NCBI RefSeq assembly: GCF_017565305.1
Contig: NZ_JAGEKP010000007.1
Span: 62,001-126,000, forward strand
Origin: Leifsonia sp. TF02-11
Lineage (GTDB): Bacteria > Actinomycetota > Actinomycetes > Actinomycetales > Microbacteriaceae
Direction of reading: 5' to 3'
DNA: 64,000 bases
This document shows positions 16,425 through 24,967 of the stretch, one piece after another. Positions within the stretch are counted from its first letter, which is position 1. Each line of letters starts with the position of its first letter. Both the position numbers and the translations under genes were made by a program. The notes under the pieces are model-generated. The model was not told the origin of the DNA. It searched no databases and worked only from the letters and a program-made list of their open reading frames with translations.

Positions 16425-17446
16425 TCTCCATTCCGTGCGACGCGGAGTGCCGCTGCGAGAGTGCGGGCTGTCGCCCAGTCGGGTTGGGCGCCGGTGCCTC
16501 CGGCGCCGCGGGTGGATGCGGAGCCGCACGAAACGGCGACCGCGAGGGAATCGGCGACGGGGAGGCCGCGCAGCCGGGCGGCGATGAACCCGGCGGCCAG
16601 GGTGTCCCCGGCCCCGACGGTGTCGACCAGGGTCCCTGCCACCTCCGGGATGCCGACCGCGAAGGTCTGGCGGCCTTCGTCGGCGAGGGAGGACGCTTCA
16701 GCACCCTCGGAGCCGAGCTTGCGGACCACCACGCCTCCCCGCGGCATGATCTCGAGGAGGGAGCGCACCGCTGCGTCGGCGTCGGCGGTCCCCGCGATCC
16801 CGCAGAGCTCCTGGTCGTTGCCGAAGAAGACGTCGACCTCCGCGAGCGCGTCGAGGACACCGCGGTCCCATTCCTCTTCCGGGTCGAAGTTTCCGTCGAG
16901 GGAGGTGGTGAGCCCCAGCGCGTGTGCACGGGCGAACAGCGAGCGCGCGTCCGGCCACAGGTCGGTCTGCAGGAAGTAGCTGCCGATGTGGAGGTGTCGG
17001 GCACTGCGGAGGATGTCGTCGGACGCGTCGGCGGCCGTGACCCTGCCGATCGAGCCGAGCGAGGTCAGGATGGCCCGGTCTCCGTCCGGGCGGGTGAGAT
17101 GTGTGGAGACGCCGGTGGGCGCGCTGCCGTCGACGCGGACGAGCCGAGTCCCGACCCCGAGGCGCTGCAGCTCCGCGTCCAGGAACCAGCCGAAGGTGTC
17201 ATCGCCGCGCACGCTCATCAGGGCCGTGCGGGTGCCGAGCGCAGCCGCGCCGCACGCGGTGATCGCCGAGGAGCTGCCCATCGTCAGGGTCGTCGCCGGC
17301 ACCAGCTGCTCGTGCTGCCCGAAGCGGATGTCGCTCTCGAGCGGGATGATCAGATCGACGCAGAGCTCGCCCACGACGAGGAGGTCTGCGACCAGAAGGT
17401 CGGCGGTCGACGCCTCGGCGGTCACCGGGTCAGGGGCAGCGCCCAT
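16421..17446 (-). CDS. PfkB-family carbohydrate kinase
   Basis: A 341-aa ribokinase-superfamily kinase: VVGELCVDLIIPL at the first strand, the Gly/Ser-rich substrate lid STITACGAAAL-like region (GSSSAITACGAAALG), DGNFDPEE before the middle strand, and the C-terminal signature DTVGAGDTLAAGF with catalytic Asp near residue 285. ATP phosphorylates a sugar hydroxyl, here unknown. The ATG at 17446 has AAGGAG about 11 nt upstream and overlaps the previous gene by 25 bp; a GTG at 17425 giving a 4-bp GTGA overlap is the alternative. It lies between the tautomerase-like and saccharopine-dehydrogenase-like genes in one operon. Confidence 0.87.
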   Translation of the reverse strand: MGAAPDPVTAEASTADLLVADLLVVGELCVDLIIPLESDIRFGQHEQLVPATTLTMGSSSAITACGAAALGTRTALMSVRGDDTFGWFLDAELQRLGVGTRLVRVDGSAPTGVSTHLTRPDGDRAILTSLGSIGRVTAADASDDILRSARHLHIGSYFLQTDLWPDARSLFARAHALGLTTSLDGNFDPEEEWDRGVLDALAEVDVFFGNDQELCGIAGTADADAAVRSLLEIMPRGGVVVRKLGSEGAEASSLADEGRQTFAVGIPEVAGTLVDTVGAGDTLAAGFIAARLRGLPVADSLAVAVSCGSASTRGAGGTGAQPDWATARTLAAALRVARNGE

Positions 17447-17748
17447 TCGACCCACACTCCTTCGATCTCGACGCGCTGGTCGCGTCCCCAGTCCAGCATG
17501 GCCTGTTCGGCCGCGGCAAGAGCCGCACGCATCGGTTGCTCGCCGCGGTCCGAACCGTGGATGGTGGCGATCGGCCACGGGCCCGCTGCCCCGTCGCGCC
17601 CGCTCGCGACCATCGAGCGGACCGGCGTGGCGAGGGCGATCACGTCGCCGTCACCGAGACCGAGCGCGTCGGCGACGGCGTCCGCCACAGCGCGCAGCAG
17701 CGTCTCCTCCGCGGCGTGCTCAGCGGCGGAGATGGTGACGAGCGGCAT
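17422..17748 (-). CDS. tautomerase-superfamily-like small protein
   Basis: A 108-aa protein beginning Met-Pro (MPLVTISAAEHAAEE), so cleavage of Met would expose the N-terminal Pro that is the catalytic base in 4-oxalocrotonate tautomerase/MIF enzymes. A helix (residues 8-28) and strands DVIALATPV and WPIATIHGSDR follow, then a second helix (EQPMRAALAAAEQAM) and strand VEIEGVWVEWA, the duplicated beta-alpha-beta order of the longer family members. It overlaps its neighbours on both sides, so it belongs to the sugar operon. It may isomerise an enol/keto intermediate. The family call rests on layout and Pro-1 only. Confidence 0.5.
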   Translation of the reverse strand: MPLVTISAAEHAAEETLLRAVADAVADALGLGDGDVIALATPVRSMVASGRDGAAGPWPIATIHGSDRGEQPMRAALAAAEQAMLDWGRDQRVEIEGVWVEWALPLTR

Positions 17749-18656
17749 CAGCTGGTCGTCAGGACGGAGCGGTTGAGGAACGGCGGGGTGTCGGGGTTGC
17801 GGCCGAGGTGCAGGGCAAGGGCGAGCGCGAGCCGGTGCACGAGCACCAGGTTCGCCTGCGGGTCCAGGTCGTTGCCGTAGACCTCGGCGCCCGTGGCGCG
17901 GATGTCGTCGGCGACGATGTCGGGCAGCTCGCCGAGCGCCCAGACGAGCGTTCCTGGGCCGGCGCAGGAGATGGGGCCGTGCTGGTACTCCCAGACGGGA
18001 TAGGACTCCGTCCAGAATCCGGCGGACTCGCGTACTTTGAGTGCCGCCTCGTAGGCGAGACCGACGCTCCAGCGGTGCCCGAGGAAGACGATGTGCCGCA
18101 GGGAGGCCGGATCAGCGGGCAGGGGGAGCTCCAGAGCGGCGCGGCCGTCGGCGACGAGGTCGTCCGGGACGGCGTCGATCGAGGCGCGCAGCGTCGTGAG
18201 ACCGGTCGTCGCGTAGCGGGTCTGCACGATGGACGTCTCGTCAGCGAAGCCGAGGTGGATGATGCGCCCGGCGAGCAGTTCTCCGAGCGGGGTGTCCAGG
18301 TCGCCGATGATGCCGGTGACGCGGTGGGTGTCGCCGTACCGGCGGACGATGTCGATCACGTCGGCCGTCGTCCCTGAGCGGGAGATGACCACGATGTGCT
18401 CGTCGTCGTCCACCCAGGTGAGCTCGGTCGGGATGGCCGCTCGGGTGCGCCCGATCCCGGCGTCGTTGCGCAGGTAGGCGTAGGAGTCGCCTATGTAGTA
18501 CGAGGTGCCGCAGCCGACGACGAGGACTTTCTCGCCGGCCGTCGGGAGCAGCGACGACTGCTCGGCGGGCAGAGCGAGCGCGGTCGCCCAGACGTCTGGC
18601 TGACTCGTGAGCTCGGCCCGGGTGACGGCGCCGGGGGCGTCGGTGAATTCGTTCAT
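17748..18656 (-). CDS. SIS-domain sugar isomerase/deaminase (GlmS C-terminal-like)
   Basis: A 302-aa protein with two SIS domains. The first has VLVVGCGTSYYIGDSYAYLR and the Ser/Thr-rich phosphosugar loop VVISRSGTTADVIDIV; the second has HIVFLGHRWSVGLAYEAALKVRESA followed by EYQHGPISC, the conserved Glu/His of the GlmS isomerase lobe. There is no glutaminase domain, so it resembles stand-alone AgaS-type deaminase/isomerases or deglycases acting on an amino-sugar or Amadori phosphate. It is the first gene of the leftward operon, divergent from the sugar ABC transporter and sharing its operator region. Ammonia or amine release would fit the amine-linked reductase at the end of the operon. Confidence 0.83.
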   Translation of the reverse strand: MNEFTDAPGAVTRAELTSQPDVWATALALPAEQSSLLPTAGEKVLVVGCGTSYYIGDSYAYLRNDAGIGRTRAAIPTELTWVDDDEHIVVISRSGTTADVIDIVRRYGDTHRVTGIIGDLDTPLGELLAGRIIHLGFADETSIVQTRYATTGLTTLRASIDAVPDDLVADGRAALELPLPADPASLRHIVFLGHRWSVGLAYEAALKVRESAGFWTESYPVWEYQHGPISCAGPGTLVWALGELPDIVADDIRATGAEVYGNDLDPQANLVLVHRLALALALHLGRNPDTPPFLNRSVLTTS

Positions 18657-18690
18657 ACTTGTGTCCTTGGTCGGTGGAAGATCTCGAACG

Positions 18691-18722
18691 ATCTGAGCAG
18701 ATTCAATCAGAAATGAGCAGAT
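18691..18722. promoter_or_regulatory. probable DeoR operator between the SIS and SBP genes
   Basis: TGAGCAGAT occurs at 18694-18702 and 18714-18722, 20 bp apart, and the first copy is part of the palindrome ATCTG-AG-CAGAT (18691-18702). TCAGAAATGAGCA (18707-18719) recurs exactly, inverted, at 26413-26425 in the other divergent promoter region of the locus. Repeats spaced by about two helical turns fit DeoR-type binding. Confidence 0.6.
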
Positions 18723-18733
18723 GATGGAAGTTC

Positions 18734-18763
18734 TTGACTAATTGAGCTTGTTTGATGAATACT
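18734..18763 (+). promoter_or_regulatory. promoter of the sugar ABC operon
   Basis: TTGACT (18734-18739) and AATACT (18758-18763) with an 18-bp spacer lie about 65 bp upstream of the SBP start, in an AT-rich stretch. The proposed DeoR operator lies directly upstream of the -35 box. Confidence 0.45.
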
Positions 18764-18827
18764 GCCTGAAACAAAGTGGCGCAGCGCAGCACCGCGTGTC
18801 GCCTCGATCACAAAAGGAGATCGCAGC

Positions 18828-20132
18828 GTGAAACTCAGTAGGAAGAGGGCACTCGCCCTCGTCGGGGTGGCCGTCACCTCGGCGCTGGCACTCGCCGGGT
18901 GCTCCGGGTTCGGTGGAGGTTCCGGTGGCGACGCGGCCACCGGATCGCTCACCTTCACCACCTGGGCGAGCAAAGCCGAGCAGGATTCGTTCACGAAGCT
19001 CATCAAGCAGTTCGAATCCGAGCACAAGGGCGCCACGATCAAGCTCAACGTCGTGCCGTACGAGCAGATGTTCTCGAACATCGACGCTCAGCTCTCCTCG
19101 GGCGCGGCGCCCGACGTGTTCCGGGTCGACTACGGCAACCTCGGCGTCTACTCGAGCCAGGACCAGCTCCTCGACCTCAGCTCGTACTTCACGAAGAGCG
19201 AGATCGCCCAGTTCCAGCCGGCGATGTGGCAGGCCGTCTCGTACGACGGCAAGCCGTACGGCGTCCCCCACCAGACCGACGTCTCTGCGCTCCTGGTGAA
19301 CAAGGACATGCTGAAGCAGGCCGGCATCGACCCGAGCTCGCTCCCGAAGACCCAGGCCGACGCCTGGACCTGGGACCAGTTCGCCGCCGTCGCCGCCAAG
19401 CTGCGCGCCGCGCTGCCCGCGGACAAGTACCCGTTCGTCTACAACTGGCAGCAGGCCGGCGCCGCCCGCTGGCTGAGCTGGCTCTTCCAGGCCGACGGAA
19501 AGCTCATCGGCGCGGACGGCAAGACGCCGGAGATCGACTCGGCCGCCGGCACCAAGGCGCTCGATTTCACCAAGAGCTTCTTCCAGAAGAACTGGGTCCC
19601 GCCGACGAGCTCGGTCAAGTCGGCGACCTACGCCGACTCGCTGTTCTCCGAGGGCACCGCTGCGATGGGCTTCCTCGGCTCGTTCCTGGTCCCGGACATG
19701 GCGAGCCTCGCCAAGTTCGACTGGACGGCCATCCCGATGCCGAAGGATGCGCGCGGCGCCACCGACCTCGGAGGTAACGCCCTGGTGGCGACCAAGGCGA
19801 CGAAGAACCCGAAGCTGGCGGCCGAGTTCCTGAAGTTCATGGTCCAGGCCGACAGCATGTCAACCTTCTGCGCGGCGACGAACGAGTTGCCCACACGCAC
19901 CGACCTGAGCGGCGACAAAGTCAAGTACGACATCCGCCCCGACGTGATGCCCGTGTTCGTCGATCAGGCCTCCACCATCGAGCCGAGCGACGTCAAGCAG
20001 GTCACGTCCCCGGCGATGGCGGCCATCAACACCGCCCTCCAGGATCAGCTGGATGCCGCGTTCATCGGCGGCCAGTCGACGAAGGACACGCTGACCAAGC
20101 TCTCCGACGCAGTGAAGGAAGCAACGAAGTAA
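18828..20132 (+). CDS. sugar ABC transporter substrate-binding lipoprotein
   Basis: A 434-aa extracytoplasmic solute receptor of the family-1 (maltose/oligosaccharide) type. The signal sequence ends in a lipobox LAGC near residue 25; the mature part opens with GSLTFTTWASKAEQDSF and contains the typical hinge segments GAAPDVFRVDYGNLGVY, YGVPHQTDVSALLVNKDML, and WLSWLFQADGKLI. It captures the sugar for the two permeases encoded next. The GTG start has AAGGAG 10 nt upstream. First gene of the rightward operon; no ATPase gene is present, so a shared MsiK-like ATPase elsewhere is expected. Confidence 0.92.
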   Translation: MKLSRKRALALVGVAVTSALALAGCSGFGGGSGGDAATGSLTFTTWASKAEQDSFTKLIKQFESEHKGATIKLNVVPYEQMFSNIDAQLSSGAAPDVFRVDYGNLGVYSSQDQLLDLSSYFTKSEIAQFQPAMWQAVSYDGKPYGVPHQTDVSALLVNKDMLKQAGIDPSSLPKTQADAWTWDQFAAVAAKLRAALPADKYPFVYNWQQAGAARWLSWLFQADGKLIGADGKTPEIDSAAGTKALDFTKSFFQKNWVPPTSSVKSATYADSLFSEGTAAMGFLGSFLVPDMASLAKFDWTAIPMPKDARGATDLGGNALVATKATKNPKLAAEFLKFMVQADSMSTFCAATNELPTRTDLSGDKVKYDIRPDVMPVFVDQASTIEPSDVKQVTSPAMAAINTALQDQLDAAFIGGQSTKDTLTKLSDAVKEATK

Positions 20133-21073
20133 TGTCCACTCTGACCGCCCGCGGACGGCGCGACACCATCGAGTCGCGTCGTCCCCGGGCGGCGCGCCGC
20201 GCCGCCCGCATCAAGGAATCGCTCGTCGGCTGGGGGTTCCTCGGGCCGAACCTCGTGCTGATGGCGACGTTCCTGTTCCTCCCGATCCTGTGGGCGCTGC
20301 AGCTGTCGTTCCAGGAGACGAAGGGGTTCGGCACACCGCAGTGGGTCGGCTGGGACAACTACGTGCGCCTGATCACCGACCCGGTCTTCTGGCAGAGCAT
20401 GTGGAACACCATCGTGTTCACCGTGCTGACCGTGCCGATCGACCTGGCCGCCGGGCTCGGTCTGGCGGTGCTGCTCAACTCGGTGCTCCCCGCTCGCGGC
20501 GTGTTCCGTACCGTCATCGTGCTCCCGATGGTCATCTCGGGCGTCGCCTCCGGCATGATCGCGATGATCCTGTTCTACGAGTCGAGCGGACTCATCAACA
20601 AGATCCTGAGCGCGCTGGGCCTCAGCCCGGTCGCCTGGCAGTCGCAGGGCGCCCCCGCGATGATCTCCGTGGTCATCGTCGCCATCTGGCTGCGCGTCGG
20701 CTTCAACATGATCATCTACCTGGCCGGACTGCAGTCCATCTCTCCTGAGCTGTACGAGGCCGCGCGCATCGACGGCGCCAGCAAGTGGCAGCAGTTCCGG
20801 AGCGTGACCGTGCCGCTGGTGGGCCCGTCCACGTTCTTCCTGCTGATCATGAACGTCATCGCGTCGTTCCAGGTGTTCGACCTGATCTTCGTGATGACGG
20901 GCGGAGGCCCGGGCAACTCGACCTCGGTGCTCGTCACCTACGCCTATCGCAACGGCTTCCAGATCCGGGAGCAGGGCTACGGCGCGGCGATCGGCATCGT
21001 CATCCTGCTCATCACGCTCGTCTTCACGTTCGTCCAGTGGAAGACCAGCCGGACCCGCGACCTGGTCGAGTAA
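20132..21073 (+). CDS. sugar ABC transporter permease (MalF type)
   Basis: A 313-aa membrane permease with six helices and the EAA loop YEAARIDGASKWQQFRSVTVPL near residue 212, which docks the ATPase. A basic N-terminus precedes helix 1 (FLGPNLVLMATFLFLPILWA). The start overlaps the SBP stop by one base (TAATG). Works with the next permease as a heterodimer for import of the substrate bound by the upstream SBP. Confidence 0.93.
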   Translation: MSTLTARGRRDTIESRRPRAARRAARIKESLVGWGFLGPNLVLMATFLFLPILWALQLSFQETKGFGTPQWVGWDNYVRLITDPVFWQSMWNTIVFTVLTVPIDLAAGLGLAVLLNSVLPARGVFRTVIVLPMVISGVASGMIAMILFYESSGLINKILSALGLSPVAWQSQGAPAMISVVIVAIWLRVGFNMIIYLAGLQSISPELYEAARIDGASKWQQFRSVTVPLVGPSTFFLLIMNVIASFQVFDLIFVMTGGGPGNSTSVLVTYAYRNGFQIREQGYGAAIGIVILLITLVFTFVQWKTSRTRDLVE

Positions 21074-21084
21074 GAGGAACCCCC

Positions 21085-21984
21085 ATGACACAGACCTCAG
21101 GAACCCTGCTCGAGATCGCCGACGCGGCCGGCCGCGCCCCGCGGCCGGGCCGCAGACGCTCGCCCGACGAGGGCCGCCGCGGCATGGCCTGGCGCGTCCT
21201 CGTGGCCGTCGTGGTCTCGGTGATCGTCATCTTCCCCCTGTACTGGATGTGCGTCGTCGCGTTCTCGCCGCGGGGCGAGGTGTTCGAGCCCGGCCTCCAC
21301 CTCGTTCCGAGCACCTTCACCCTGGAGAACTTCCAGAACGTGCTCACCCAGTACCCGGTCGTCACCTGGTTCGGCAACTCGGTCGTGATCGGCGTGTTCG
21401 TGACCGTGTTCACCGTGGTCGTGAACCTGCTCGCCGGCTACGCCTTCGCCCGCCTCCGCTTCCGCGGCCGCAACGCAGTCTTCCTGTTGGCCCTCGCCAC
21501 CATGATGATCCCGGTGCAGGCGATCATGGTCGCGCAGTTCAAGCTCACCGTCGGCCTCGGCATCTTCGGGACCTACTGGGGTGTCATCCTGCCCGGTGCG
21601 GCCGCGGCCTTCGGGATCTTCCTCGCCCGCCAGTTCTTCATCGGCATCCCGGACGAGATCGTGGAGGCGGCGCGCATCGACGGCGCCGGCCACATCCGGA
21701 TCTTCCTGCAGGTCGTCCTCCCGCTCTGCAAGCCCTTGATCGCCGTGCTCACGCTGCTCACGCTGCTCGGCAGCTGGAACGACTTCGCGTGGCCGCTGAT
21801 CGCCCTGAAGGACAACGACCTCTTCACACTGCCGATCGGGATGCTCTACCTGAAGAACCAGACCGCACCGGACTACAACTCGATCATGGCCCTCGCCCTG
21901 ATCTCGGTTCTGCCGATGGTGATCCTCTTCCTCGCGTTCCAGCGCTACTTCGTCCAGGGCTTCGCCCGAACAGGAATCAAATGA
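21085..21984 (+). CDS. sugar ABC transporter permease (MalG type)
   Basis: A 299-aa permease with six helices and the EAA loop VEAARIDGAGHIRIFLQVVLPL near residue 195. The cytoplasmic start MTQTSGTLLEIADAAGR is long and basic. An 11-bp gap follows the MalF-type gene, with AAGAGGAA as ribosome-binding site. The family GSWNDFAWPL motif lies after the EAA loop. Its stop overlaps the dehydrogenase start (ATGA). Confidence 0.93.
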   Translation: MTQTSGTLLEIADAAGRAPRPGRRRSPDEGRRGMAWRVLVAVVVSVIVIFPLYWMCVVAFSPRGEVFEPGLHLVPSTFTLENFQNVLTQYPVVTWFGNSVVIGVFVTVFTVVVNLLAGYAFARLRFRGRNAVFLLALATMMIPVQAIMVAQFKLTVGLGIFGTYWGVILPGAAAAFGIFLARQFFIGIPDEIVEAARIDGAGHIRIFLQVVLPLCKPLIAVLTLLTLLGSWNDFAWPLIALKDNDLFTLPIGMLYLKNQTAPDYNSIMALALISVLPMVILFLAFQRYFVQGFARTGIK

Positions 21985-22994
21985 CCCTCACCTACCTCTC
22001 GACCCTCGCGCTGCCGGACTCGTGGTTCGCGGAGCTCCGCGCCCGCCTGCCGGAGGTCGACGTGCACCGGCTGACGCCGCGGGAAGCGGCGGCGGCGTCT
22101 CCGGACCTCCTGGCGCGCGTCGACCTGCTGCACACCACGGAGTGGTTCCCCGAGCCCGAGCAGACGCCGGCGCTGCGCTGCGTCCAGCTCGACACCTCGG
22201 GCGTCGACCACGTACGCGGTACCCGGCTCTGGGACAGCGGCGTGGCGATCGCGACCCTCGGCGGCATCGCGCCGGTGCCGATGGCCGAGTACGCGCTGAT
22301 GGCCGTGCTCGAGCTCGCGCACCGCATGCCGCTCATCCAGCAGCACAGGAAGGACCGCAGCTGGCCGTCGAACGCCGACCGGCTGGCGTCGCTCACGCCG
22401 CGACAGCTGCCGGGCGCGACGCTCGGGATCGTCGGCTACGGCCGCATCGGGCGCGAGATCGCCCGCCTCGCGAACGCCTTCGGCATGGAGGTCGTCGGTC
22501 TCAGCCGCACCGGCCGTCCCGTCGCCGGCGACGCCAAGTTCGACACCGGCCGGCGCGCTGCGACCGAGGACCCGACCGAGATCCTGCCGATGGAGCGGCT
22601 GGACGAGGTGATGCGCCGAAGCGACGTGCTCGTCGTGGTGGTCCCGCTCACCGAGCTCACCCGTGACATGATCGGGGCTGAGCAGCTGGACCTGCTCCCG
22701 GCCGGAGCGCTCGTGGTCAACATCGCGCGTGGCGGCATCGTGGACGAGTCCGCCCTGCTTGAGCGGTTGCGCGACGGACGGATCGGGGGTGTGGCGGTGG
22801 ACGTCTTCGACGACGAGCCGCTGCCGCCGAGCTCGCCGTGGTGGTCGGAGTCCGGAGCTCTCGTCACCCCGCACGTCGCCGGGCTCGCACCGCAGTACCA
22901 TGCCCAGACCCTCGACCTGGTGGTCGAGAACCTGACCAGGCTCGCCGAGGGGCGGCCGATCGTGAATGAGGTGGATCGTGTCTCAGGCTACTGA
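21981..22994 (+). CDS. D-isomer-specific 2-hydroxyacid dehydrogenase
   Basis: A 337-aa NAD(P)-dependent dehydrogenase. The cofactor domain has GIVGYGRIGREIARLA (residues about 150-165); the active-site Arg is in NIARGGIVDESAL, the Glu in VFDDEPLP, and the catalytic His in TPHVAGLAP. It interconverts a 2-keto acid and a D-2-hydroxy acid. In this operon it could oxidise or reduce a sugar-acid intermediate made by the IlvD/EDD-type dehydratase encoded downstream. The ATG overlaps the permease stop by 4 bp, and the DeoR gene begins inside its last codons. Confidence 0.87.
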   Translation: MTLTYLSTLALPDSWFAELRARLPEVDVHRLTPREAAAASPDLLARVDLLHTTEWFPEPEQTPALRCVQLDTSGVDHVRGTRLWDSGVAIATLGGIAPVPMAEYALMAVLELAHRMPLIQQHRKDRSWPSNADRLASLTPRQLPGATLGIVGYGRIGREIARLANAFGMEVVGLSRTGRPVAGDAKFDTGRRAATEDPTEILPMERLDEVMRRSDVLVVVVPLTELTRDMIGAEQLDLLPAGALVVNIARGGIVDESALLERLRDGRIGGVAVDVFDDEPLPPSSPWWSESGALVTPHVAGLAPQYHAQTLDLVVENLTRLAEGRPIVNEVDRVSGY

Positions 22995-23757
22995 ACCCCT
23001 GCTCGGACCGAAGAGGCAGCGCGAGCTGCTCAACTACATCCGGGCCTACGGGACGGGCTCCGTGACTGAGATGGCCCGGCTCCTCGGGGTGAGCACGTCC
23101 ACGGTCCGGCGCGACCTCAACGACCTGCAGGACCGCGGGCTGATCGAGCGCGTCCACGGGGGCGCAGCCCCGCTGACCGACGACGTCGAGCCGCTGCGCC
23201 CGCTGCGGGAGGTCGCCTTCGCCGCCGAGAAACGCCGGATCGGCGAGGCCGCCGCCGCGCATGTCTCCGACAACTCGACCATCCTGGTCACCGGAGGCAC
23301 GACGACGGAGGCCATGCTGCCGTTCCTCGGTACGGTGCGCGGCCTCACGGTCGTGACCAACAGCCTCATGGTCGTGAACCGGCTGGCCCAGTACTCCGAC
23401 ATCGAGATCATCGTGCTCGGCGGGCTGCTCCGCCGACAGGAGATGAGTCTCCTGGGGCACCTCACGATCGCCGGGCTCGGCGAGTTCGGCATCGACCAGG
23501 TCTACTCGGGCGCCTTCGGCATCGACCCGGAGATCGGCGTCACGGGGACCAACCTCAGCGAGACCCAGACCGACCGCTCGCTGGCGTCGTCGGCCCCGCA
23601 GCTGATCATGCTCGCCGACCACAGCAAGCTCGCGCAGCGCGGCCCCGCGCGTCTCGTCCCGATCACCGCCATCGACACGCTCATCGTCGACGACGGTGCG
23701 GACGGGGAGACCGTGGAGCGATTCCGGGCGGCGGGCGTCACGGTCGAGACATGCTGA
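22978..23757 (+). CDS. DeoR-family transcriptional regulator of the catabolic locus
   Basis: A 259-aa regulator with an N-terminal winged helix (residues about 12-65: VTEMARLLGVSTSTVRRDLN, then DRGLIERVHGGA, a DeoR signature) and a C-terminal phosphosugar-sensing domain with TILVTGGTTTEAM, LTVVTNSLMVVNRL and GAFGIDPEIGVT. The GTG at 22978 has GAGGTGG just upstream and overlaps the preceding gene by 17 bp; an ATG at 22966 is possible. It is embedded in the operon, so it probably senses a phosphorylated pathway intermediate and acts at the shared elements near 18.7 and 26.4 kb. Confidence 0.9.
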   Translation: MSQATEPLLGPKRQRELLNYIRAYGTGSVTEMARLLGVSTSTVRRDLNDLQDRGLIERVHGGAAPLTDDVEPLRPLREVAFAAEKRRIGEAAAAHVSDNSTILVTGGTTTEAMLPFLGTVRGLTVVTNSLMVVNRLAQYSDIEIIVLGGLLRRQEMSLLGHLTIAGLGEFGIDQVYSGAFGIDPEIGVTGTNLSETQTDRSLASSAPQLIMLADHSKLAQRGPARLVPITAIDTLIVDDGADGETVERFRAAGVTVETC

Positions 23758-24593
23758 GCGGACCTGGCGAGCTGCTCGGCTCCGGGCTTCCCGCCGTCGT
23801 CGCCTGCAACGTCATCACTCTGGAGTTCGCCGAGGGCATCGTCCGCGGCGCAGAGGAGGCGGCCCTCCCGGTGCTCCTCTCGGTGAGTCACAACGCGATC
23901 CGCTTCCACGGGGGCCTCGCGCCGCTCGCGGCGGCGTGCGGTGCGCTGGCTCGCCGGGCAGCGGTGCCGGTCGGGCTGCACCTCGATCACTGCGAGGACG
24001 GCGACCTCGTGCTGGAGGCCGCCGCCCTCGGCTTCACGTCCGCCATGTTCGACGCCTCGGCGCTGCCCTACGAGCAGAACGTCGCGGAGACCGCCCGCAT
24101 CGCGCGGCTCGGCCGCGAGCGCGGCCTGTGGATGGAAGCCGAGCTCGGCGAGATCGGCGGCAAGGACGGCGCCCACGCCTTCGGCGTGCGCACCGATCCG
24201 GAGGACGCGGCTGCCTTCGCCACGGCGACCGGCGTCGACGGGCTCGCGGTCGCGGTCGGCACCTCGCACGCGATGCGGGAACGCACCGCGACCCCCGACC
24301 TCGACCTGATCGCGCGGATCGCCGCGGCCGTGCCGGTCCCGTTGGTGCTGCACGGTTCGTCCGGCGTGCCCGACGACGGAATCCGCGCAGCTGTGGCCGC
24401 CGGCATCCGCAAGGTCAACGTCGGCACGCAGCTCTCCGCCGCCTACTCCGGCGCCGTCGCCGCCGCGATCAGCGGGGCGGCGGACCCTCGACCGGCGATC
24501 GCTTCCGGGCGCGAGGCGATCGCCGCCACCGTCGAGCGACTGCTCGGGGTCGTCTCCACGCCCGTGGACGCCACCGTGCCCGCCGCACTCTGA
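23751..24593 (+). CDS. class II ketose-bisphosphate aldolase (GatY/KbaY/FbaA-like)
   Basis: A 280-aa class II aldolase. LHLDHCEDGDLV carries the catalytic Asp and first zinc His; MEAELGEIGG the Glu; GTSHAMRER the second zinc His; LHGSSGV the third; and KVNVGTQL binds the phosphate. It would cleave a ketose (bis)phosphate to dihydroxyacetone phosphate plus an aldehyde. The ATG overlaps the end of the DeoR gene by 7 bp. With the SIS isomerase and the two PfkB kinases it forms an isomerase-kinase-aldolase route. Confidence 0.88.
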   Translation: MLSGPGELLGSGLPAVVACNVITLEFAEGIVRGAEEAALPVLLSVSHNAIRFHGGLAPLAAACGALARRAAVPVGLHLDHCEDGDLVLEAAALGFTSAMFDASALPYEQNVAETARIARLGRERGLWMEAELGEIGGKDGAHAFGVRTDPEDAAAFATATGVDGLAVAVGTSHAMRERTATPDLDLIARIAAAVPVPLVLHGSSGVPDDGIRAAVAAGIRKVNVGTQLSAAYSGAVAAAISGAADPRPAIASGREAIAATVERLLGVVSTPVDATVPAAL

Positions 24594-24607
24594 AAGGAAC
24601 CACCCGC

Positions 24608-24967
24608 ATGTCAGCAACCGTCACCGGACCGAGCACGCACGAGGGCGAGCCGACGCCGGCCGCCCTGCTCGCCGCCGACGACATCGTCGGACTGATGCGC
24701 GCCTGCCACGACCGTCGGCTGGAGCGCGAGGGCATCCCCATGGTCCTCGGCATCGCCGACGAGCGCGGCGCGCTCCCGGTCGCATCCTCCGGCGCCCAGC
24801 TGGACGAGGGTCGGGCGTTCGCCGACGTCTTCGACCGGTACTCCGCCGCCCTCGTCCCGTGGGCGCGCGACGACGACGAGGGCGCGGTCATCACCGCGAT
24901 GCAGGTCCTCGCGTTCACCCACTTCACGCCGGGTGCGGCGCCGATCACCGAAGGAGACGCCCGATGA
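24608..24967 (+). CDS. hypothetical protein in the catabolic operon
   Basis: A 119-aa soluble protein of no recognised family. It is predicted mostly helical (ALLAADDIVGLMRACHDRRLE), with a strand VLGIADERGALPVAS and a C-terminal helix around AVITAMQVLAFTHF. AAAGGAA lies upstream of the ATG, and the stop overlaps the next gene (ATGA). The shape, with a conserved-looking HFTPG end, could suit a small accessory or metabolite-binding protein for its neighbour, but this is not demonstrable from sequence. Confidence 0.6.
   Translation: MSATVTGPSTHEGEPTPAALLAADDIVGLMRACHDRRLEREGIPMVLGIADERGALPVASSGAQLDEGRAFADVFDRYSAALVPWARDDDEGAVITAMQVLAFTHFTPGAAPITEGDAR

Noticed and set aside
15108-16979. A long plus-strand open frame opposite the saccharopine-dehydrogenase and kinase genes
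   Set aside because: Composition is antisense-like (Gly/Val/Asp/Glu runs) with no recognisable domain, and two well-supported minus-strand genes occupy the region.
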